Position numbers and translations under genes: made by a program. A stretch of DNA of 63,954 nt, from contig PHDA01000015.1 of NCBI GenBank assembly GCA_002842465.1, positions 1 to 63,954 on the forward strand, in the 5' to 3' direction. This document shows positions 25,125-34,448 of the stretch, in pieces. This DNA is from Bacteroidetes bacterium HGW-Bacteroidetes-7. GTDB taxonomy: Bacteria > Bacteroidota > Bacteroidia > Bacteroidales > UBA932. The notes below the pieces were generated by a model that saw only the letters and a program-made list of their open reading frames with translations, had not been told where the DNA came from and made no database searches. The number at the start of each line of letters is the position of its first letter. Positions within the stretch are counted from its first letter, which is position 1.

Positions 25125-25155
25125 TTTTGCACATTTAAATTTTTTGGTATATTTG
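25125..25155 (+). promoter_or_regulatory. Promoter of the rplP-rplQ ribosomal supercluster
   Basis: TTTTG at 25125-25129, 18 bp, then TATATTTG at 25148-25155, a full match to the Bacteroidota -33/-7 promoter. The start would be about 25162, giving a leader of roughly 115 nt. The leader contains TAGGG (25200-25204) and CCCTA (25211-25215) followed by AAAATTTTTTG, a weak hairpin with a T-run that could attenuate, though five base pairs is marginal. Confidence 0.7.
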
Positions 25156-25277
25156 CATCCCGCTAAATACCTATGCAATATATCTATTTAGTTAAGGGAT
25201 AGGGAATTAACCCTAAAAATTTTTTGACCAAAGCACACAATTATATTTACTGTTATCGTTAAACTGTAAAAAAAGCA

Positions 25278-25697
25278 ATGTTACAACCAAAAAAAACCAA
25301 GTTCAGAAGGCAGCAGAAAGGCCGTATGAAAGGGATCGCACAGAGGGGAAATCAGCTCTCTTTTGGATCTTTCGGAATTAAAACTACAGCGGCGTGTTGG
25401 CTTACCGGACAACAGATCGAGGCTGCCCGTCAGGCCGTAGTTAGGTATATGAAGCGTGAGGGTCAGATCTGGATTCGCGTATTCCCCGATAAACCGTTTA
25501 CCAAAAAACCTGCAGAGGTTCGTATGGGTAAAGGAAAAGGTGCTCCGGAGGGATTTGTTTGTCCTATTACACCTGGTCGTATGATAATTGAGGCAGAGGG
25601 TGTTCCGCTCGAGATAGCCAAAGAGGCACTTCGTTTGGGAGCTCAGAAACTGCCGGTAGTTACAAAATTTGTAGTCCGCAGGGATTATCAGGAATAA
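25278..25697 (+). CDS. rplP: 50S ribosomal protein L16
   Basis: Large-subunit protein near the A site and peptidyl transferase centre. The N-terminus [19 protein letters not shown] and the segment [21 protein letters not shown] are diagnostic; 139 residues is normal. It is the first gene of this cluster: the usual upstream partners rpsJ, rplCDWB, rpsS, rplV and rpsC are missing and a dipeptidase gene is there instead. Confidence 0.99.
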   Translation: MLQPKKTKFRRQQKGRMKGIAQRGNQLSFGSFGIKTTAACWLTGQQIEAARQAVVRYMKREGQIWIRVFPDKPFTKKPAEVRMGKGKGAPEGFVCPITPGRMIIEAEGVPLEIAKEALRLGAQKLPVVTKFVVRRDYQE

Positions 25698-25713
25698 TAA
25701 AAGAAGAAATAAT

Positions 25714-25914
25714 ATGAAAGCAACAGAGATACGCGAGTTATCCATTAAAGATCTGAAGGAACGCATTGAAACAGAAAAGGCAAACCTAATGCGCCTTAAG
25801 ATGAATCATGCTGTTTCTCCTTTAGATGATTTATCTCAGATTAACAAGGCAAAAACAAACATTGCCAGAATGCTCACCATATTGAGCCAAATGGAAAATA
25901 AGAAGGACAACTAA
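25714..25914 (+). CDS. rpmC: 50S ribosomal protein L29
   Basis: Short helical protein (66 residues) at the exit tunnel near the trigger-factor site. IRELSIKDLKERIETEK at the start is typical. 16 nt after rplP, 6 nt before rpsQ; standard order. Confidence 0.97.
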   Translation: MKATEIRELSIKDLKERIETEKANLMRLKMNHAVSPLDDLSQINKAKTNIARMLTILSQMENKKDN

Positions 25915-25920
25915 GAAGTC

Positions 25921-26175
25921 ATGGAAAGAAATCTTCGTAAAGAAAGAATAGGAATGGTGGTAAGCAACAAAATGGACAAGTCCATCGTGGTTGCCGTTAG
26001 AAGAAAAGTAAAACACCCTATTTACGGAAAATTCGTAAATAAAACCACTAAGTTTGTTGCTCATGACGAAAAGAATGAGTGCAGTGAGGGAGATAAAGTG
26101 CGCATAATGGAGACTCGTCCTTTAAGTAAGACAAAACGCTGGAGACTAGTAGAAATTGTAGAAAAAGTTAAATAG
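25921..26175 (+). CDS. rpsQ: 30S ribosomal protein S17
   Basis: OB-fold 16S-binding protein, 84 residues. The motifs [18 protein letters not shown] and [15 protein letters not shown] are diagnostic. Two nucleotides separate it from rplN. Confidence 0.98.
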   Translation: MERNLRKERIGMVVSNKMDKSIVVAVRRKVKHPIYGKFVNKTTKFVAHDEKNECSEGDKVRIMETRPLSKTKRWRLVEIVEKVK

Positions 26176-26177
26176 CC

Positions 26178-26543
26178 ATGATACAGCAAGAATCGAGATT
26201 ATTGGTGGCAGATAACAGTGGAGCAAAGGAGGTTCTTTGTATTCGCGTGTTAGGGGGAACCCGCCGCCGCTATGCCGGAGTTGGCGATAAAATAGTAGTT
26301 ACCGTTAAAAGTGCTATACCCGGTGGCGATGCCAAAAAGGGAACAGTTTCAAAAGCGGTGATTGTTCGCACCAAAAAAGAGATCCGTCGCGCTGACGGTT
26401 CATATATCCGTTTTGATGACAATGCATGTGTATTGCTCAACAGTCAGGGAGAAGTTCGCGGAACCCGTATTTTTGGCCCTGTTGCCAGAGAGTTGCGCGA
26501 GAACTATATGAAGATTGTATCTTTAGCACCAGAGGTGTTATAA
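26178..26543 (+). CDS. rplN: 50S ribosomal protein L14
   Basis: Binds 23S rRNA at the subunit interface with L19. The 121 residues start [19 protein letters not shown] and end [11 protein letters not shown], matching the family over its whole length. Standard spc order, rpsQ before and rplX after. Confidence 0.99.
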   Translation: MIQQESRLLVADNSGAKEVLCIRVLGGTRRRYAGVGDKIVVTVKSAIPGGDAKKGTVSKAVIVRTKKEIRRADGSYIRFDDNACVLLNSQGEVRGTRIFGPVARELRENYMKIVSLAPEVL

Positions 26544-26561
26544 TTTTTATAAGAAAAAGAT

Positions 26562-26885
26562 ATGAATAAGAAATTACATATTAAAAAGGGCGATACAGTT
26601 TATGTAAATGCCGGAGACGACCGCGGAAAAACCGGTAAGGTTCTCGAGGTTCTTACAGAAAAAAGCCGCGCCATAGTTGAAGGGATCAACCTGGTAAGCA
26701 AACATACCAAGCCTAATGCTAAGCACCCCCAGGGAGGCATTATCAAGCAAGAGGCTGGAGTACATCTGTCTAACCTGCAAGTTGTTGACCCTGTGAAGGG
26801 AGGTCCTGCACGCATTGGCCGTCGCTTAAATGACAAGAAAAAATTAGTTCGTTACTCGAAAAAATCTGGAGAGGAGATTAAATAA
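26562..26885 (+). CDS. rplX: 50S ribosomal protein L24
   Basis: Assembly-initiating 23S-binding protein with a KOW motif ([20 protein letters not shown]). 107 residues, normal. Its TAA overlaps the rplE ATG by one base. Confidence 0.98.
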   Translation: MNKKLHIKKGDTVYVNAGDDRGKTGKVLEVLTEKSRAIVEGINLVSKHTKPNAKHPQGGIIKQEAGVHLSNLQVVDPVKGGPARIGRRLNDKKKLVRYSKKSGEEIK

Positions 26886-27559
26886 TGGCAAATACTAAAG
26901 AAGGAGCAGCAAAGAAGCCAGCGGCAAGTGCTAAGTCTACGGCAAATGCTAAGCCTGCAAAAATCGAAAAAGCGGCAAAGTCAGAAGGAGCCCAGGTTGT
27001 TGTAAAGGGCTACAAACCTACTCTTCAAAAAATGTATAAAGAGGAGATCGTTGCTAAACTTCAGAAGGAGTTTGGATATAGTTCAATAATGCAAGTACCT
27101 AAACTGGAAAAGATTGTTATCAACCAGGGTATTGGCTCTGCTACAGGTGATAAAAAACTTGTGGACATCGCACAGCAGGAGCTCACTATCATAACAGGAC
27201 AAAAAGCGGTACAAACAGTTTCAAAGAAAGACATTTCCAATTTTAAGCTAAGAAAGGGAATGCCAATCGGAGTTAAGGCCACTTTACGTGCTGCCAAGAT
27301 GTATGAGTTTCTTGAGAGACTAATTTCCGTATCACTTCCTCGTATCAGGGACTTCAAAGGAATCAGCGAGAAGTTTGACGGTAAGGGTAACTATACACTA
27401 GGTATTAAAGAGCAAATTATATTCCCTGAGATCGATATCGACAAAATCACAAAGATTCTGGGTATTGAGATAACATTTGTTACTTCAGCGGAGAAAGACG
27501 AAGAGGCTTTTGCTCTTCTTCGTGAATTCGGTCTGCCTTTTAAAAACATCAAGAAATAA
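26885..27559 (+). CDS. rplE: 50S ribosomal protein L5 with N-terminal Ala/Lys-rich extension
   Basis: 5S rRNA-binding protein of the central protuberance. The conserved part starts near residue 43 ([18 protein letters not shown]) and includes [22 protein letters not shown] and the C-terminal [10 protein letters not shown]. Most L5 proteins are about 180 residues; this one is 224 because of a leading stretch of about 42 residues made almost only of Ala, Lys, Ser, Asn, Glu and Pro. The start ATG overlaps the rplX stop, so the extension is probably translated; no later ATG lies between it and the core except Met50 inside the conserved domain. Confidence 0.96.
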   Translation: MANTKEGAAKKPAASAKSTANAKPAKIEKAAKSEGAQVVVKGYKPTLQKMYKEEIVAKLQKEFGYSSIMQVPKLEKIVINQGIGSATGDKKLVDIAQQELTIITGQKAVQTVSKKDISNFKLRKGMPIGVKATLRAAKMYEFLERLISVSLPRIRDFKGISEKFDGKGNYTLGIKEQIIFPEIDIDKITKILGIEITFVTSAEKDEEAFALLREFGLPFKNIKK

Positions 27560-27582
27560 TCTTTAAAAAGAGAAGATAGATA

Positions 27583-27852
27583 ATGGCAAAAGAATCAATG
27601 AAGGCACGCGAGAGAAAACGCGCAAAATTAAGTGCCAAATATGCAGAAAAACGCAAAGCCCTTAAGGAGGCAGGTGACTATGCTGCTTTGGATAAACTGC
27701 CAAAGAACTCAAGCCCTGTACGCCTGCACAACCGTTGTTCTATAACAGGTCGTCCAAAAGGTTTTATGCGTATTTTCGGTATCAGCCGTATACAGTTTCG
27801 CGAAATGGCCAGCAAGGGTCTTATCCCGGGCATTCGCAAAGCCAGTTGGTAG
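27583..27852 (+). CDS. rpsN: 30S ribosomal protein S14, zinc-independent type
   Basis: Head protein of the small subunit, 89 residues. It lacks the CxxC pairs of the short zinc form and has the long-form pattern [20 protein letters not shown] and [14 protein letters not shown]. After it comes the longest spacer in the cluster (99 nt), with RNA-like hairpins, before rpsH. Confidence 0.98.
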   Translation: MAKESMKARERKRAKLSAKYAEKRKALKEAGDYAALDKLPKNSSPVRLHNRCSITGRPKGFMRIFGISRIQFREMASKGLIPGIRKASW

Positions 27853-27855
27853 AAA

Positions 27856-27927
27856 AATATGTGACGTGAGTCACAGACAACATATTATTTATAATTAGTT
27901 GGATATCGGGCGCCACTATGTGGTGTC
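27856..27927 (+). promoter_or_regulatory. Structured intra-operon spacer (candidate r-protein regulatory RNA)
   Basis: Two hairpins fill the rpsN-rpsH gap. The first: TGTGAC (27860-27865), loop GTGA (a GNRA tetraloop in RNA), GTCACA (27870-27875). An alternative outer pairing, AATATG (27856-27861) with CATATT (27881-27886), would leave an asymmetric bulge CAGACAA around the inner TGAC/GTCA stem. The second: GGCGCCAC (27909-27916), loop TAT, GTGGTGTC (27920-27927), eight pairs with two G-U. The other spacers in the cluster are under 40 nt. Since S8 is the known spc autoregulator in E. coli and rpsH is directly downstream, S8 feedback is a candidate role; this is inference. Confidence 0.5.
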
Positions 27928-27951
27928 GAATAAACTTAAAAACAAAACAAA

Positions 27952-28347
27952 ATGACTGATCCAATTTCAGATTTTTTAACAAGGGTGCGTAATGCATCAA
28001 TGGCAGGACACAAAATAGTTGAGATTCCTGCATCAAAAGTTAAGCTGGAACTTACCCGTATTCTTCATGAAAAGGGCTACGTTATCAGCTATAAGCTTGT
28101 TGAGGGTACACCTTTCAACACCATTAAAATTGCTCTAAAGTATCATCCTGAAACCAAAAAGTCGGCTATCAAGAAGATATCAAGAGTGAGCCGTCCGGGT
28201 TTAAGAAAGTATGTTGACGTAGAAAACATGCCTAGAGTATTAAACGGACTTGGCGTTGCCATAATCTCATCCTCAAAAGGTATGATAACCGATAAAGAGG
28301 CCAAAGAACTTAATGTTGGCGGAGAGGTTATCTGCTATGTTTATTAA
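27952..28347 (+). CDS. rpsH: 30S ribosomal protein S8
   Basis: Primary 16S-binding protein (helix 21) and translational repressor of the spc operon in E. coli. Starts MTDPISDFLTRVRNA and has the C-terminal SSSKGMITDKEAKELNVGGE; 131 residues, normal. Preceded by the structured spacer described at 27856-27927. Confidence 0.99.
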   Translation: MTDPISDFLTRVRNASMAGHKIVEIPASKVKLELTRILHEKGYVISYKLVEGTPFNTIKIALKYHPETKKSAIKKISRVSRPGLRKYVDVENMPRVLNGLGVAIISSSKGMITDKEAKELNVGGEVICYVY

Positions 28348-28370
28348 TATAATTAAATAAAGAATTCATA

Positions 28371-28931
28371 ATGTCACGAATAGGAAAATTACCTGTAAAC
28401 CTTCCAGCCGGAGTAACCATCAGTGTTGGTTCGGATAATGTGGTTAAGGTTAAAGGCCCGCTCGGAGAACTTACGCAAAAGGTGGATGCCGATATTAGAG
28501 TTGCCGTAGAGGGAAATGTGGTTAATGTTACACGACCTACCGATCAACCTCGTCACCGTTCAATGCATGGGCTTTACCGTTCATTGATTAATAATATGGT
28601 AACAGGAGTTTCAACCGGCTATACTATTAAGCAAGAGTTTGTAGGAGTAGGTTACCGTGTTGAGGCAAAAGGCCAGATTCTTGAGATGAGCCTTGGTTAC
28701 TCACACGATATTCATTTTATGCTGCCCAATGAAATCAAAGCAGTTACCGAAGCTGTAAAAAAAGGACAAGCACCAGTGCTAACCCTTACCAGCTACGATA
28801 AGCAACTTATAGGAATGGTTGCGGCAAAACTGCGCTCTCTGCGCAAACCTGAACCTTACAAAGGCAAGGGTATTAAGTTTGTAGGTGAACAACTTCGTCG
28901 CAAAGCCGGTAAGTCGGCCAGCGCTAAATAA
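28371..28931 (+). CDS. rplF: 50S ribosomal protein L6
   Basis: Two-domain 23S-binding protein near the factor-binding site. [15 protein letters not shown] at the start and [20 protein letters not shown] near the end are diagnostic. 186 residues, with a short basic Ala/Ser tail. Confidence 0.99.
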   Translation: MSRIGKLPVNLPAGVTISVGSDNVVKVKGPLGELTQKVDADIRVAVEGNVVNVTRPTDQPRHRSMHGLYRSLINNMVTGVSTGYTIKQEFVGVGYRVEAKGQILEMSLGYSHDIHFMLPNEIKAVTEAVKKGQAPVLTLTSYDKQLIGMVAAKLRSLRKPEPYKGKGIKFVGEQLRRKAGKSASAK

Positions 28932-28945
28932 CAAGTGGAGGATTT

Positions 28946-29308
28946 ATGGCTTTAAGTAAAATAGAAAGAAGAAAAAGAATACGACTTCGTATTAGAAAAG
29001 TTGTAAACGGAACTCCGGAACAACCTAGAATGGCGATATTCAGAAGCAACAAGCAGATTTATGTTCAGCTTATTAATGATATTGATGGTATAACCATGGC
29101 ATCGGCAAGCTCTCTTGACAAAGAGATAGTTGAAGAGTGCAAAGGCAAACCGGCAACTGAAGCGGCAAAATTGGTGGGTAAACTGGCAGCTAAGCGTGCG
29201 ATTGAAAAAGGTATCGAAAAGGTATCTTTTGACCGTGGCGGCTACCTTTATCACGGAAGAATAAAAAGTTTAGCAGATGCCGCCCGTGAAGGTGGTCTTA
29301 AATTCTAA
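28946..29308 (+). CDS. rplR: 50S ribosomal protein L18
   Basis: 5S rRNA-binding protein, 120 residues. [20 protein letters not shown] and the C-terminal [20 protein letters not shown] are typical. Followed by rpsE after 6 nt. Confidence 0.98.
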   Translation: MALSKIERRKRIRLRIRKVVNGTPEQPRMAIFRSNKQIYVQLINDIDGITMASASSLDKEIVEECKGKPATEAAKLVGKLAAKRAIEKGIEKVSFDRGGYLYHGRIKSLADAAREGGLKF

Positions 29309-29314
29309 GAATTT

Positions 29315-29839
29315 TTGAGTATGATAAATACAAACGTAAAAAAAGTTAAGACTACCGATCTTGAATTAAAAGACAGATTGGTTGCAATAAAGAGAGTTAC
29401 CAAGGTAACCAAAGGTGGACGCCACTTCAGTTTTGCAGCAATTGTTGTTGTTGGAGACGAAAAGGGTGTTGTTGGTTACGGACTTGGCAAGGCTAACGAG
29501 GTTACAACTGCTATCTCAAAGGGAATAGAAGATGCTAAGAAAAATCTTGTAAAGATTCCTCTTAACAAAAAGACTATCCCTCACGAGCAAGAAGCTAAAT
29601 TTGGCGGAGCCAGAGTATTTATGAAGCCTGCTGCAGAAGGTACCGGAGTAAAAGCAGGTGGTGCGATGCGTGCTGTTTTTGAATCAGTGGGAATTCACGA
29701 CGTTCTTGCCAAATCAAAAGGCTCTTCAAACCCTCACAACCTGGTGAAAGCAACAGTAGCTGCGCTTTTAGAGATGCGTGATGCATATACAGTTGCCGGA
29801 CTGCGAGGAATACCTATGAACAGAGTATTTAAAGGATAA
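29315..29839 (+). CDS. rpsE: 30S ribosomal protein S5
   Basis: Decoding-fidelity protein of the small subunit. The S5 signature [20 protein letters not shown] and the C-terminal [20 protein letters not shown] are clear; 174 residues. Confidence 0.99.
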   Translation: MSMINTNVKKVKTTDLELKDRLVAIKRVTKVTKGGRHFSFAAIVVVGDEKGVVGYGLGKANEVTTAISKGIEDAKKNLVKIPLNKKTIPHEQEAKFGGARVFMKPAAEGTGVKAGGAMRAVFESVGIHDVLAKSKGSSNPHNLVKATVAALLEMRDAYTVAGLRGIPMNRVFKG

Positions 29840-29851
29840 GGAGAAAAGGAT

Positions 29852-30034
29852 ATGTCTAAAGTAAAAATTACTCAGATTAAAAGTAAAAACGGAGCAACCA
29901 AAAGGCAGACTGCTAATTTGGAGTCTCTGGGTATCCGTAGAATACATCAGACGGTGGAAATTGAACTTAGTCCGGTTTACAAAGGAATGTTGGATAAGGT
30001 TCTGCACCTTGTTAAAGTTGAAGAAATTAACTAA
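29852..30034 (+). CDS. rpmD: 50S ribosomal protein L30
   Basis: Compact 60-residue 23S-binding protein; KVKITQIKSKNGATKRQ and SLGIRRIHQTVE are the family motifs. Normal position between rpsE and rplO. Confidence 0.97.
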   Translation: MSKVKITQIKSKNGATKRQTANLESLGIRRIHQTVEIELSPVYKGMLDKVLHLVKVEEIN

Positions 30035-30049
30035 TAGGAGATTTTACAC

Positions 30050-30496
30050 ATGAAATTACATAATCTTACACCTTCATCAGGATCATTGGGTAGAGAGAAA
30101 AGAATTGGGCGTGGCGAAGGATCGGGACACGGAGGAACATCTACACGCGGTCACAAAGGTGCTCAGTCAAGATCGGGCTACTCTCGCAAAAAAGGATTTG
30201 AAGGAGGGCAGATGCCTCTTCAAAGAAGACTTCCCAAGTTTGGGTTCAACAACATAAACAGAGTGGAGTTCAAAGCGATTAACCTTTCGACACTTCAGAC
30301 ACTCAGCGAAAAATTGGGAACTGATATTCTTACTATTGATACATTGATTGAGTCTGGTTTCGTATCAAAAAACCATAAGGTGAAAATCCTTGGAAACGGA
30401 TCACTAACCATCAAACTTGAAGTATCTGCTCATGCATTCTCAAAGGCTGCCATAGCACAGATTGAAGCTCAGCAAGGTAAGGCTACAATAATCTAA
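30050..30496 (+). CDS. rplO: 50S ribosomal protein L15
   Basis: Late-assembly 23S-binding protein. The Gly/Arg-rich N-terminus (LTPSSGSLGREKRIGRGEGS, then GHGGTSTRGHKG) and the RLPKFGFNN motif are diagnostic. 148 residues, 7 nt before secY. Confidence 0.98.
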   Translation: MKLHNLTPSSGSLGREKRIGRGEGSGHGGTSTRGHKGAQSRSGYSRKKGFEGGQMPLQRRLPKFGFNNINRVEFKAINLSTLQTLSEKLGTDILTIDTLIESGFVSKNHKVKILGNGSLTIKLEVSAHAFSKAAIAQIEAQQGKATII

Positions 30497-30503
30497 CTAA
30501 ACA

Positions 30504-31826
30504 ATGAAAAAACTGATCGATACAATAAGTAATATCTTCAAGATTGAAGAACTGCGCAAAAGGATAGTCTACACTATCCTGTTGCTGCTAGTTTACCGCT
30601 TGGGAAGTTATGTAGTATTACCGGGTATTGACCCGACTCAACTGGACAATCTGCAATCGCAGGCATCAGAAGGTCTTTTAGGACTTTTGAATATGTTTTC
30701 CGGTGGAGCATTCGGTAACGCTTCAATATTTGCGCTGGGTGTAATGCCTTACATTTCGGCGTCTATCGTAATTCAGCTTCTTGGTATAATGATACCATAT
30801 TTCCAAAGGTTACAGAGAGAGGGAGAGAGTGGAAGAAGAAAGATGAACCAGTGGACAAGGTATCTGACAATTGTCATCCTTGCGCTGCAAGGTCCTGCCT
30901 ATATGGCAAACCTGCACGTTCAGTTGCCTGAAGCTGCATTCTTATTTAAAGGATTCTCGTTTAATGTATTCGCCACAATGGTTCTCATCGGCGGTACTAT
31001 GTTCATAATGTGGCTAGGAGAGCGTATTACCGATCGCGGCTTAGGTAACGGTATCTCTCTTATAATCATGGTTGGTATAATTGCCCGTCTGCCTTTTGCC
31101 CTTTTAGCCGAGGGAAGTTCAAGAATCAGTCAGACTGCAGGTGGTGGTTTACTTATGCTCATAGTCGAAATACTTGTTCTGTTCTTTGTCTTTGTTGCAA
31201 CTATTGCACTGGTTCAGGGTACACGCAAGATTCCGGTTCAGTATGCCAAGAGAATTGTTGGTAATAAACAATATGGTGGAGTTCGTCAGTATATTCCGTT
31301 AAAGATAAACGCGGCAGGTGTAATGCCGATTATATTTGCCCAGGCACTGATGATGTTCCCGCTCATATTCGCAGGCTTTGACGCAACACGCGGAATTGCT
31401 TCTACCTTGACCAATCCTATGGGATTTTGGTATAACTTTATATTTGGCCTCATGGTTGTTGCGTTTACCTACTTCTATACAGCAGTAACGGTAAATCCTT
31501 CTATGATGGCAGAAGATATGAAGAAAAACGGTGGATTCATCCCGGGCATCAAACCTGGTAAAAAGACCACAGAGTACCTTGATGCAATAATGTCGCGCAT
31601 CACGCTTCCGGGCTCGATTTTCCTTGCCCTGATAGCAATTATGCCTGCATTTGCAACAATGTTGGGAGTCAACAATCAGTTTGCCCAGTTTTTCGGGGGA
31701 ACCTCTTTGCTGATTCTTGTAGGAGTGGTTCTTGATACTCTTCAGCAAATTGAGAGTCACTTGCTGATGCGTCACTACGACGGCTTAATGAAGACAGGAC
31801 GTCTTAAAGGCCGTACGGGAATGTAA
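30504..31826 (+). CDS. secY: Protein translocase subunit SecY
   Basis: Central channel of the Sec translocon, with ten predicted membrane segments over 440 residues. Recognisable parts: IVYTILLLLVYRLGSYVVLP (first segment), GVMPYISASIVIQLL (plug/TM2 region), GERITDRGLGNGISL (after TM4), and the cytoplasmic loop with the ribosome-binding basic residues (KKTTEYLD). Standard place at the end of the spc operon, here continuing into map and infA. Confidence 0.99.
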   Translation: MKKLIDTISNIFKIEELRKRIVYTILLLLVYRLGSYVVLPGIDPTQLDNLQSQASEGLLGLLNMFSGGAFGNASIFALGVMPYISASIVIQLLGIMIPYFQRLQREGESGRRKMNQWTRYLTIVILALQGPAYMANLHVQLPEAAFLFKGFSFNVFATMVLIGGTMFIMWLGERITDRGLGNGISLIIMVGIIARLPFALLAEGSSRISQTAGGGLLMLIVEILVLFFVFVATIALVQGTRKIPVQYAKRIVGNKQYGGVRQYIPLKINAAGVMPIIFAQALMMFPLIFAGFDATRGIASTLTNPMGFWYNFIFGLMVVAFTYFYTAVTVNPSMMAEDMKKNGGFIPGIKPGKKTTEYLDAIMSRITLPGSIFLALIAIMPAFATMLGVNNQFAQFFGGTSLLILVGVVLDTLQQIESHLLMRHYDGLMKTGRLKGRTGM

Positions 31827-31850
31827 ACCGGATCTCAAAGTTCTTTGAAA

Positions 31851-32621
31851 ATGATAAAACTAAAAACCGGGGAAGAGATTGAGATATTAAGAGAGAATGC
31901 TCTTTTAGTATCAAAAACTCTGGCGGAGGTCGGAAAGCATATTGTTCCGGGAGTAACAACTCTCGAGCTGAACAAAATTGCAGAAGATTTTATCCGCGAT
32001 AATGGCGCTGAGCCAGCTTTCCTTGGTTATGGAGGATTTCCTTATACCCTGTGTATCTCTGTGAATGATGTAATTGTTCACGGTTTTGCATCCCAGTACC
32101 GTCTTGCCCAAGGTGACATCATCTCGGTTGACTGCGGTACCATCTATAAAGGGTTTTACGGTGACTCGGCCTATACTTTCCCGGTGGGAGAGATTTCAGA
32201 AGAGACCAAAAGATTACTTAAGGTCACAAAGGAGTCTCTTTATATTGGAATTGAGCAGGCAGTTTCCGGAAACAGAATAGGTGACATCTCATTCGCAATT
32301 CAGGAGCATGTCGAAAAAAACGGCTTCTCAGTTGTAAGGGAGATGGTTGGTCATGGCATTGGAAAAAAACTTCATGAAGTACCTGAAGTTCCTAACTTCG
32401 GAAGAAGAGGGGATGGAAAAAAACTGCAGGAGGGAATGGTAATATGCATTGAACCTATGGTTAATGCAGGTTCCAGATCTGTCCACATGCATGATGACGG
32501 ATGGACATTGAGTACCGCAGATAAAAAGAATTCAGCCCACTACGAACTTATGGTTGCAATTCAGAAAGGTAAACCAATGGTTTTATCTACATTTGAGTAC
32601 ATTGAGAAAACAAATATTTAA
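31851..32621 (+). CDS. map: Type I methionyl aminopeptidase
   Basis: Removes the initiator Met from nascent proteins. The ATG at 31851 is preferred to the TTG two codons earlier. Metal ligands are readable: Asp in ISVDCGTIYKG and GDSAYTF, His in VGHGIGKKLHE, Glu in CIEPMV, and Glu in the C-terminal HYELM; 256 residues, the short type without an N-terminal zinc extension. The secY-map-infA order is common. Confidence 0.98.
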   Translation: MIKLKTGEEIEILRENALLVSKTLAEVGKHIVPGVTTLELNKIAEDFIRDNGAEPAFLGYGGFPYTLCISVNDVIVHGFASQYRLAQGDIISVDCGTIYKGFYGDSAYTFPVGEISEETKRLLKVTKESLYIGIEQAVSGNRIGDISFAIQEHVEKNGFSVVREMVGHGIGKKLHEVPEVPNFGRRGDGKKLQEGMVICIEPMVNAGSRSVHMHDDGWTLSTADKKNSAHYELMVAIQKGKPMVLSTFEYIEKTNI

Positions 32622-32640
32622 ATTATAAGGTTAAATTCAG

Positions 32641-32859
32641 ATGGCAAAACAAGCTGCTATTGAAAAAGAGGGAACAATAATCGAAGCCCTGTCAAACGCG
32701 ATGTTCCGGGTAGAGCTGGATAACGGTCACGTTATTATTGCTCACATCTCAGGAAAAATGAGAATGCACTACATTCGCATACTACCGGGAGACAGAGTTA
32801 GAGTGGAGATGTCCCCTTATGATTTAACAAAAGGAAGAATTTCTTTCAGATACAAATAA
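32641..32859 (+). CDS. infA: Translation initiation factor IF-1
   Basis: OB-fold protein of 72 residues that blocks the A site during initiation. [20 protein letters not shown] and the C-terminal [13 protein letters not shown] are typical. 19 nt after map and 12 nt before rpmJ. Confidence 0.98.
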   Translation: MAKQAAIEKEGTIIEALSNAMFRVELDNGHVIIAHISGKMRMHYIRILPGDRVRVEMSPYDLTKGRISFRYK

Positions 32860-32871
32860 AACTTAGAAAAT

Positions 32872-32988
32872 ATGAAAGTTAAAGCATCCATTAAGAAGCG
32901 CAGCGAAGATTGCAAAATAGTAAAGCGTAAAGGTCGTCTTTATGTAATTTGCAAGAAGACCCCTAAGTTCAAAATGCGTCAGGGATAA
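32872..32988 (+). CDS. rpmJ: 50S ribosomal protein L36
   Basis: A 38-residue protein missed by length-filtered ORF calling. It reads [19 protein letters not shown] onward and ends KFKMRQG. Only two Cys (14 and 27) are present and the CxxC/His zinc set of the C+ form is absent, so it is the zinc-free type. Standard position between infA and rpsM. Confidence 0.96.
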   Translation: MKVKASIKKRSEDCKIVKRKGRLYVICKKTPKFKMRQG

Positions 32989-33024
32989 TTTTTAATAGTA
33001 AACAATAAAGAGATTAGATAAATT

Positions 33025-33402
33025 ATGGCACGTATAGCCGGAGTTGATTTACCAAAAAACAAAAGAGGAGAGATAGGACTTACCTATATCTTCGGGATCG
33101 GACGCAGTTCTGCTCAAAAAATCCTTGCAAAAAACGGCATTGATTTTAGCACAAAAGTTAAGGACTGGAACGATGATCAGATTGCTGCAATAAGGGGAAC
33201 CATTGTAGAGGAGTACAAAATTGAGGGAGAACTTCGCTCAGTAGTTCAGATGAACATCAAACGCTTGATGGACATCGGATGTTACAGAGGTATCCGTCAC
33301 CGTCTCGGGTTACCGGTTCGTGGTCAGTCGACCAAGAACAATGCCCGTACACGTAAGGGTAAGAAGAAAACTGTAGCTAACAAGAAGAAAGCAACTAAAT
33401 AG
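33025..33402 (+). CDS. rpsM: 30S ribosomal protein S13
   Basis: Head protein forming bridges to the large subunit. [20 protein letters not shown] at the start and [20 protein letters not shown] near the end are diagnostic; 125 residues. First gene of the alpha-operon section. Confidence 0.99.
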   Translation: MARIAGVDLPKNKRGEIGLTYIFGIGRSSAQKILAKNGIDFSTKVKDWNDDQIAAIRGTIVEEYKIEGELRSVVQMNIKRLMDIGCYRGIRHRLGLPVRGQSTKNNARTRKGKKKTVANKKKATK

Positions 33403-33412
33403 AACCTAGATC

Positions 33413-33805
33413 ATGGCAAAAAAGACAGGAACATCAAATAAAAAGAGGGTTGTAAAGGTTGAAGCCTACGGTCAGGCGCACATATCATCTACCTTTAACA
33501 ATATTATTGTATCCCTTACCAATAACACAGGACAGGTTATAAGCTGGTCTTCTGCTGGTAAGATGGGTTTCAGAGGTTCTAAAAAGAACACTCCATACGC
33601 TGCACAAACAGCAGCTGAAGATTGCGCTAAAGTGGCTTATGATTTAGGACTGCGTAAGGTTAAGGCCTATGTTAAAGGGCCGGGCGCCGGACGTGAATCT
33701 GCTATCCGTACAATTCACGGAGCAGGTATTGAGGTAACAGAAATCGTAGATGTTACTCCACTTCCTCATAATGGATGCCGTCCAAAGGGACGCCGCAGAG
33801 TTTAA
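33413..33805 (+). CDS. rpsK: 30S ribosomal protein S11
   Basis: Platform protein near the E site, 130 residues. [20 protein letters not shown] and the C-terminal [18 protein letters not shown] are the family signature. Confidence 0.99.
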   Translation: MAKKTGTSNKKRVVKVEAYGQAHISSTFNNIIVSLTNNTGQVISWSSAGKMGFRGSKKNTPYAAQTAAEDCAKVAYDLGLRKVKAYVKGPGAGRESAIRTIHGAGIEVTEIVDVTPLPHNGCRPKGRRRV

Positions 33806-33835
33806 CCCTTTTAAAATCAAAATAACAGATTTAAC

Positions 33836-34441
33836 ATGGCAAGATATACAGGGCCTACCACAAAAATCGCCCGCAAATTTGGAGAGCCAATTTTTGGACC
33901 CGATAAAAGTTACGAAAAAAAGAACTACCCTCCAGGACAACACGGTCTGGCAAAAAAACGCAAAAAGACTTCTGAGTACGGCATTCAGCTGAAAGAAAAA
34001 CAGAAAGTTAAATATACATACGGGCTATTGGAAAGACAATTCCGTAATCTGTATGACAAAGCATCAAGAATGAAGGGCCGTAAAGGTGAAAACCTCATTT
34101 TGCTTCTTGAGTCACGCCTCGACAACCTTGTGTACAGAATGGGCATAGCTCCAAGCCGTGCAGCAGCCAGACAACTTGTTACACATTGTCACATTACGGT
34201 AAACGGTGATATACACAGTATTCCTTCGACAACTGTTAAACCCGGAGATGTTGTTGGTGTAAGAGAGAGATCAAAAAGTCTCGAAGTTATTCAAAACAAT
34301 GTATCACGTGGTACAGCAAGACACTCATGGATTGAGTGGGATGGTAATTCACTAACAGGCAAGTATCTGAACATGCCTATCAGGAGTGAAGTACCTGAAA
34401 CCATTAATGAGCAGTTAATTGTTGAGTTGTACTCTAAATAA
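33836..34441 (+). CDS. rpsD: 30S ribosomal protein S4
   Basis: Primary 16S-binding protein and, in E. coli, the autoregulator of the alpha operon. The S4 RNA-binding domain ([20 protein letters not shown], then HCHITVNG) is intact. 201 residues. The N-terminal region lacks the CxxC zinc motif (C- form). rpoA follows after 7 nt. Confidence 0.99.
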   Translation: MARYTGPTTKIARKFGEPIFGPDKSYEKKNYPPGQHGLAKKRKKTSEYGIQLKEKQKVKYTYGLLERQFRNLYDKASRMKGRKGENLILLLESRLDNLVYRMGIAPSRAAARQLVTHCHITVNGDIHSIPSTTVKPGDVVGVRERSKSLEVIQNNVSRGTARHSWIEWDGNSLTGKYLNMPIRSEVPETINEQLIVELYSK

Positions 34442-34448
34442 TAATAAA

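Noticed and set aside
25200-25221. Firm attenuator in the rplP leader
   Set aside because: The stem is only five base pairs (TAGGG/CCCTA); kept only as a remark in the promoter entry.
27860-27875. TGTGACGTGAGTCACA as a CRP-type DNA operator
   Set aside because: It matches the E. coli CRP half-sites, but lies inside a ribosomal operon with no promoter nearby; a GNRA-capped RNA hairpin explains it better.
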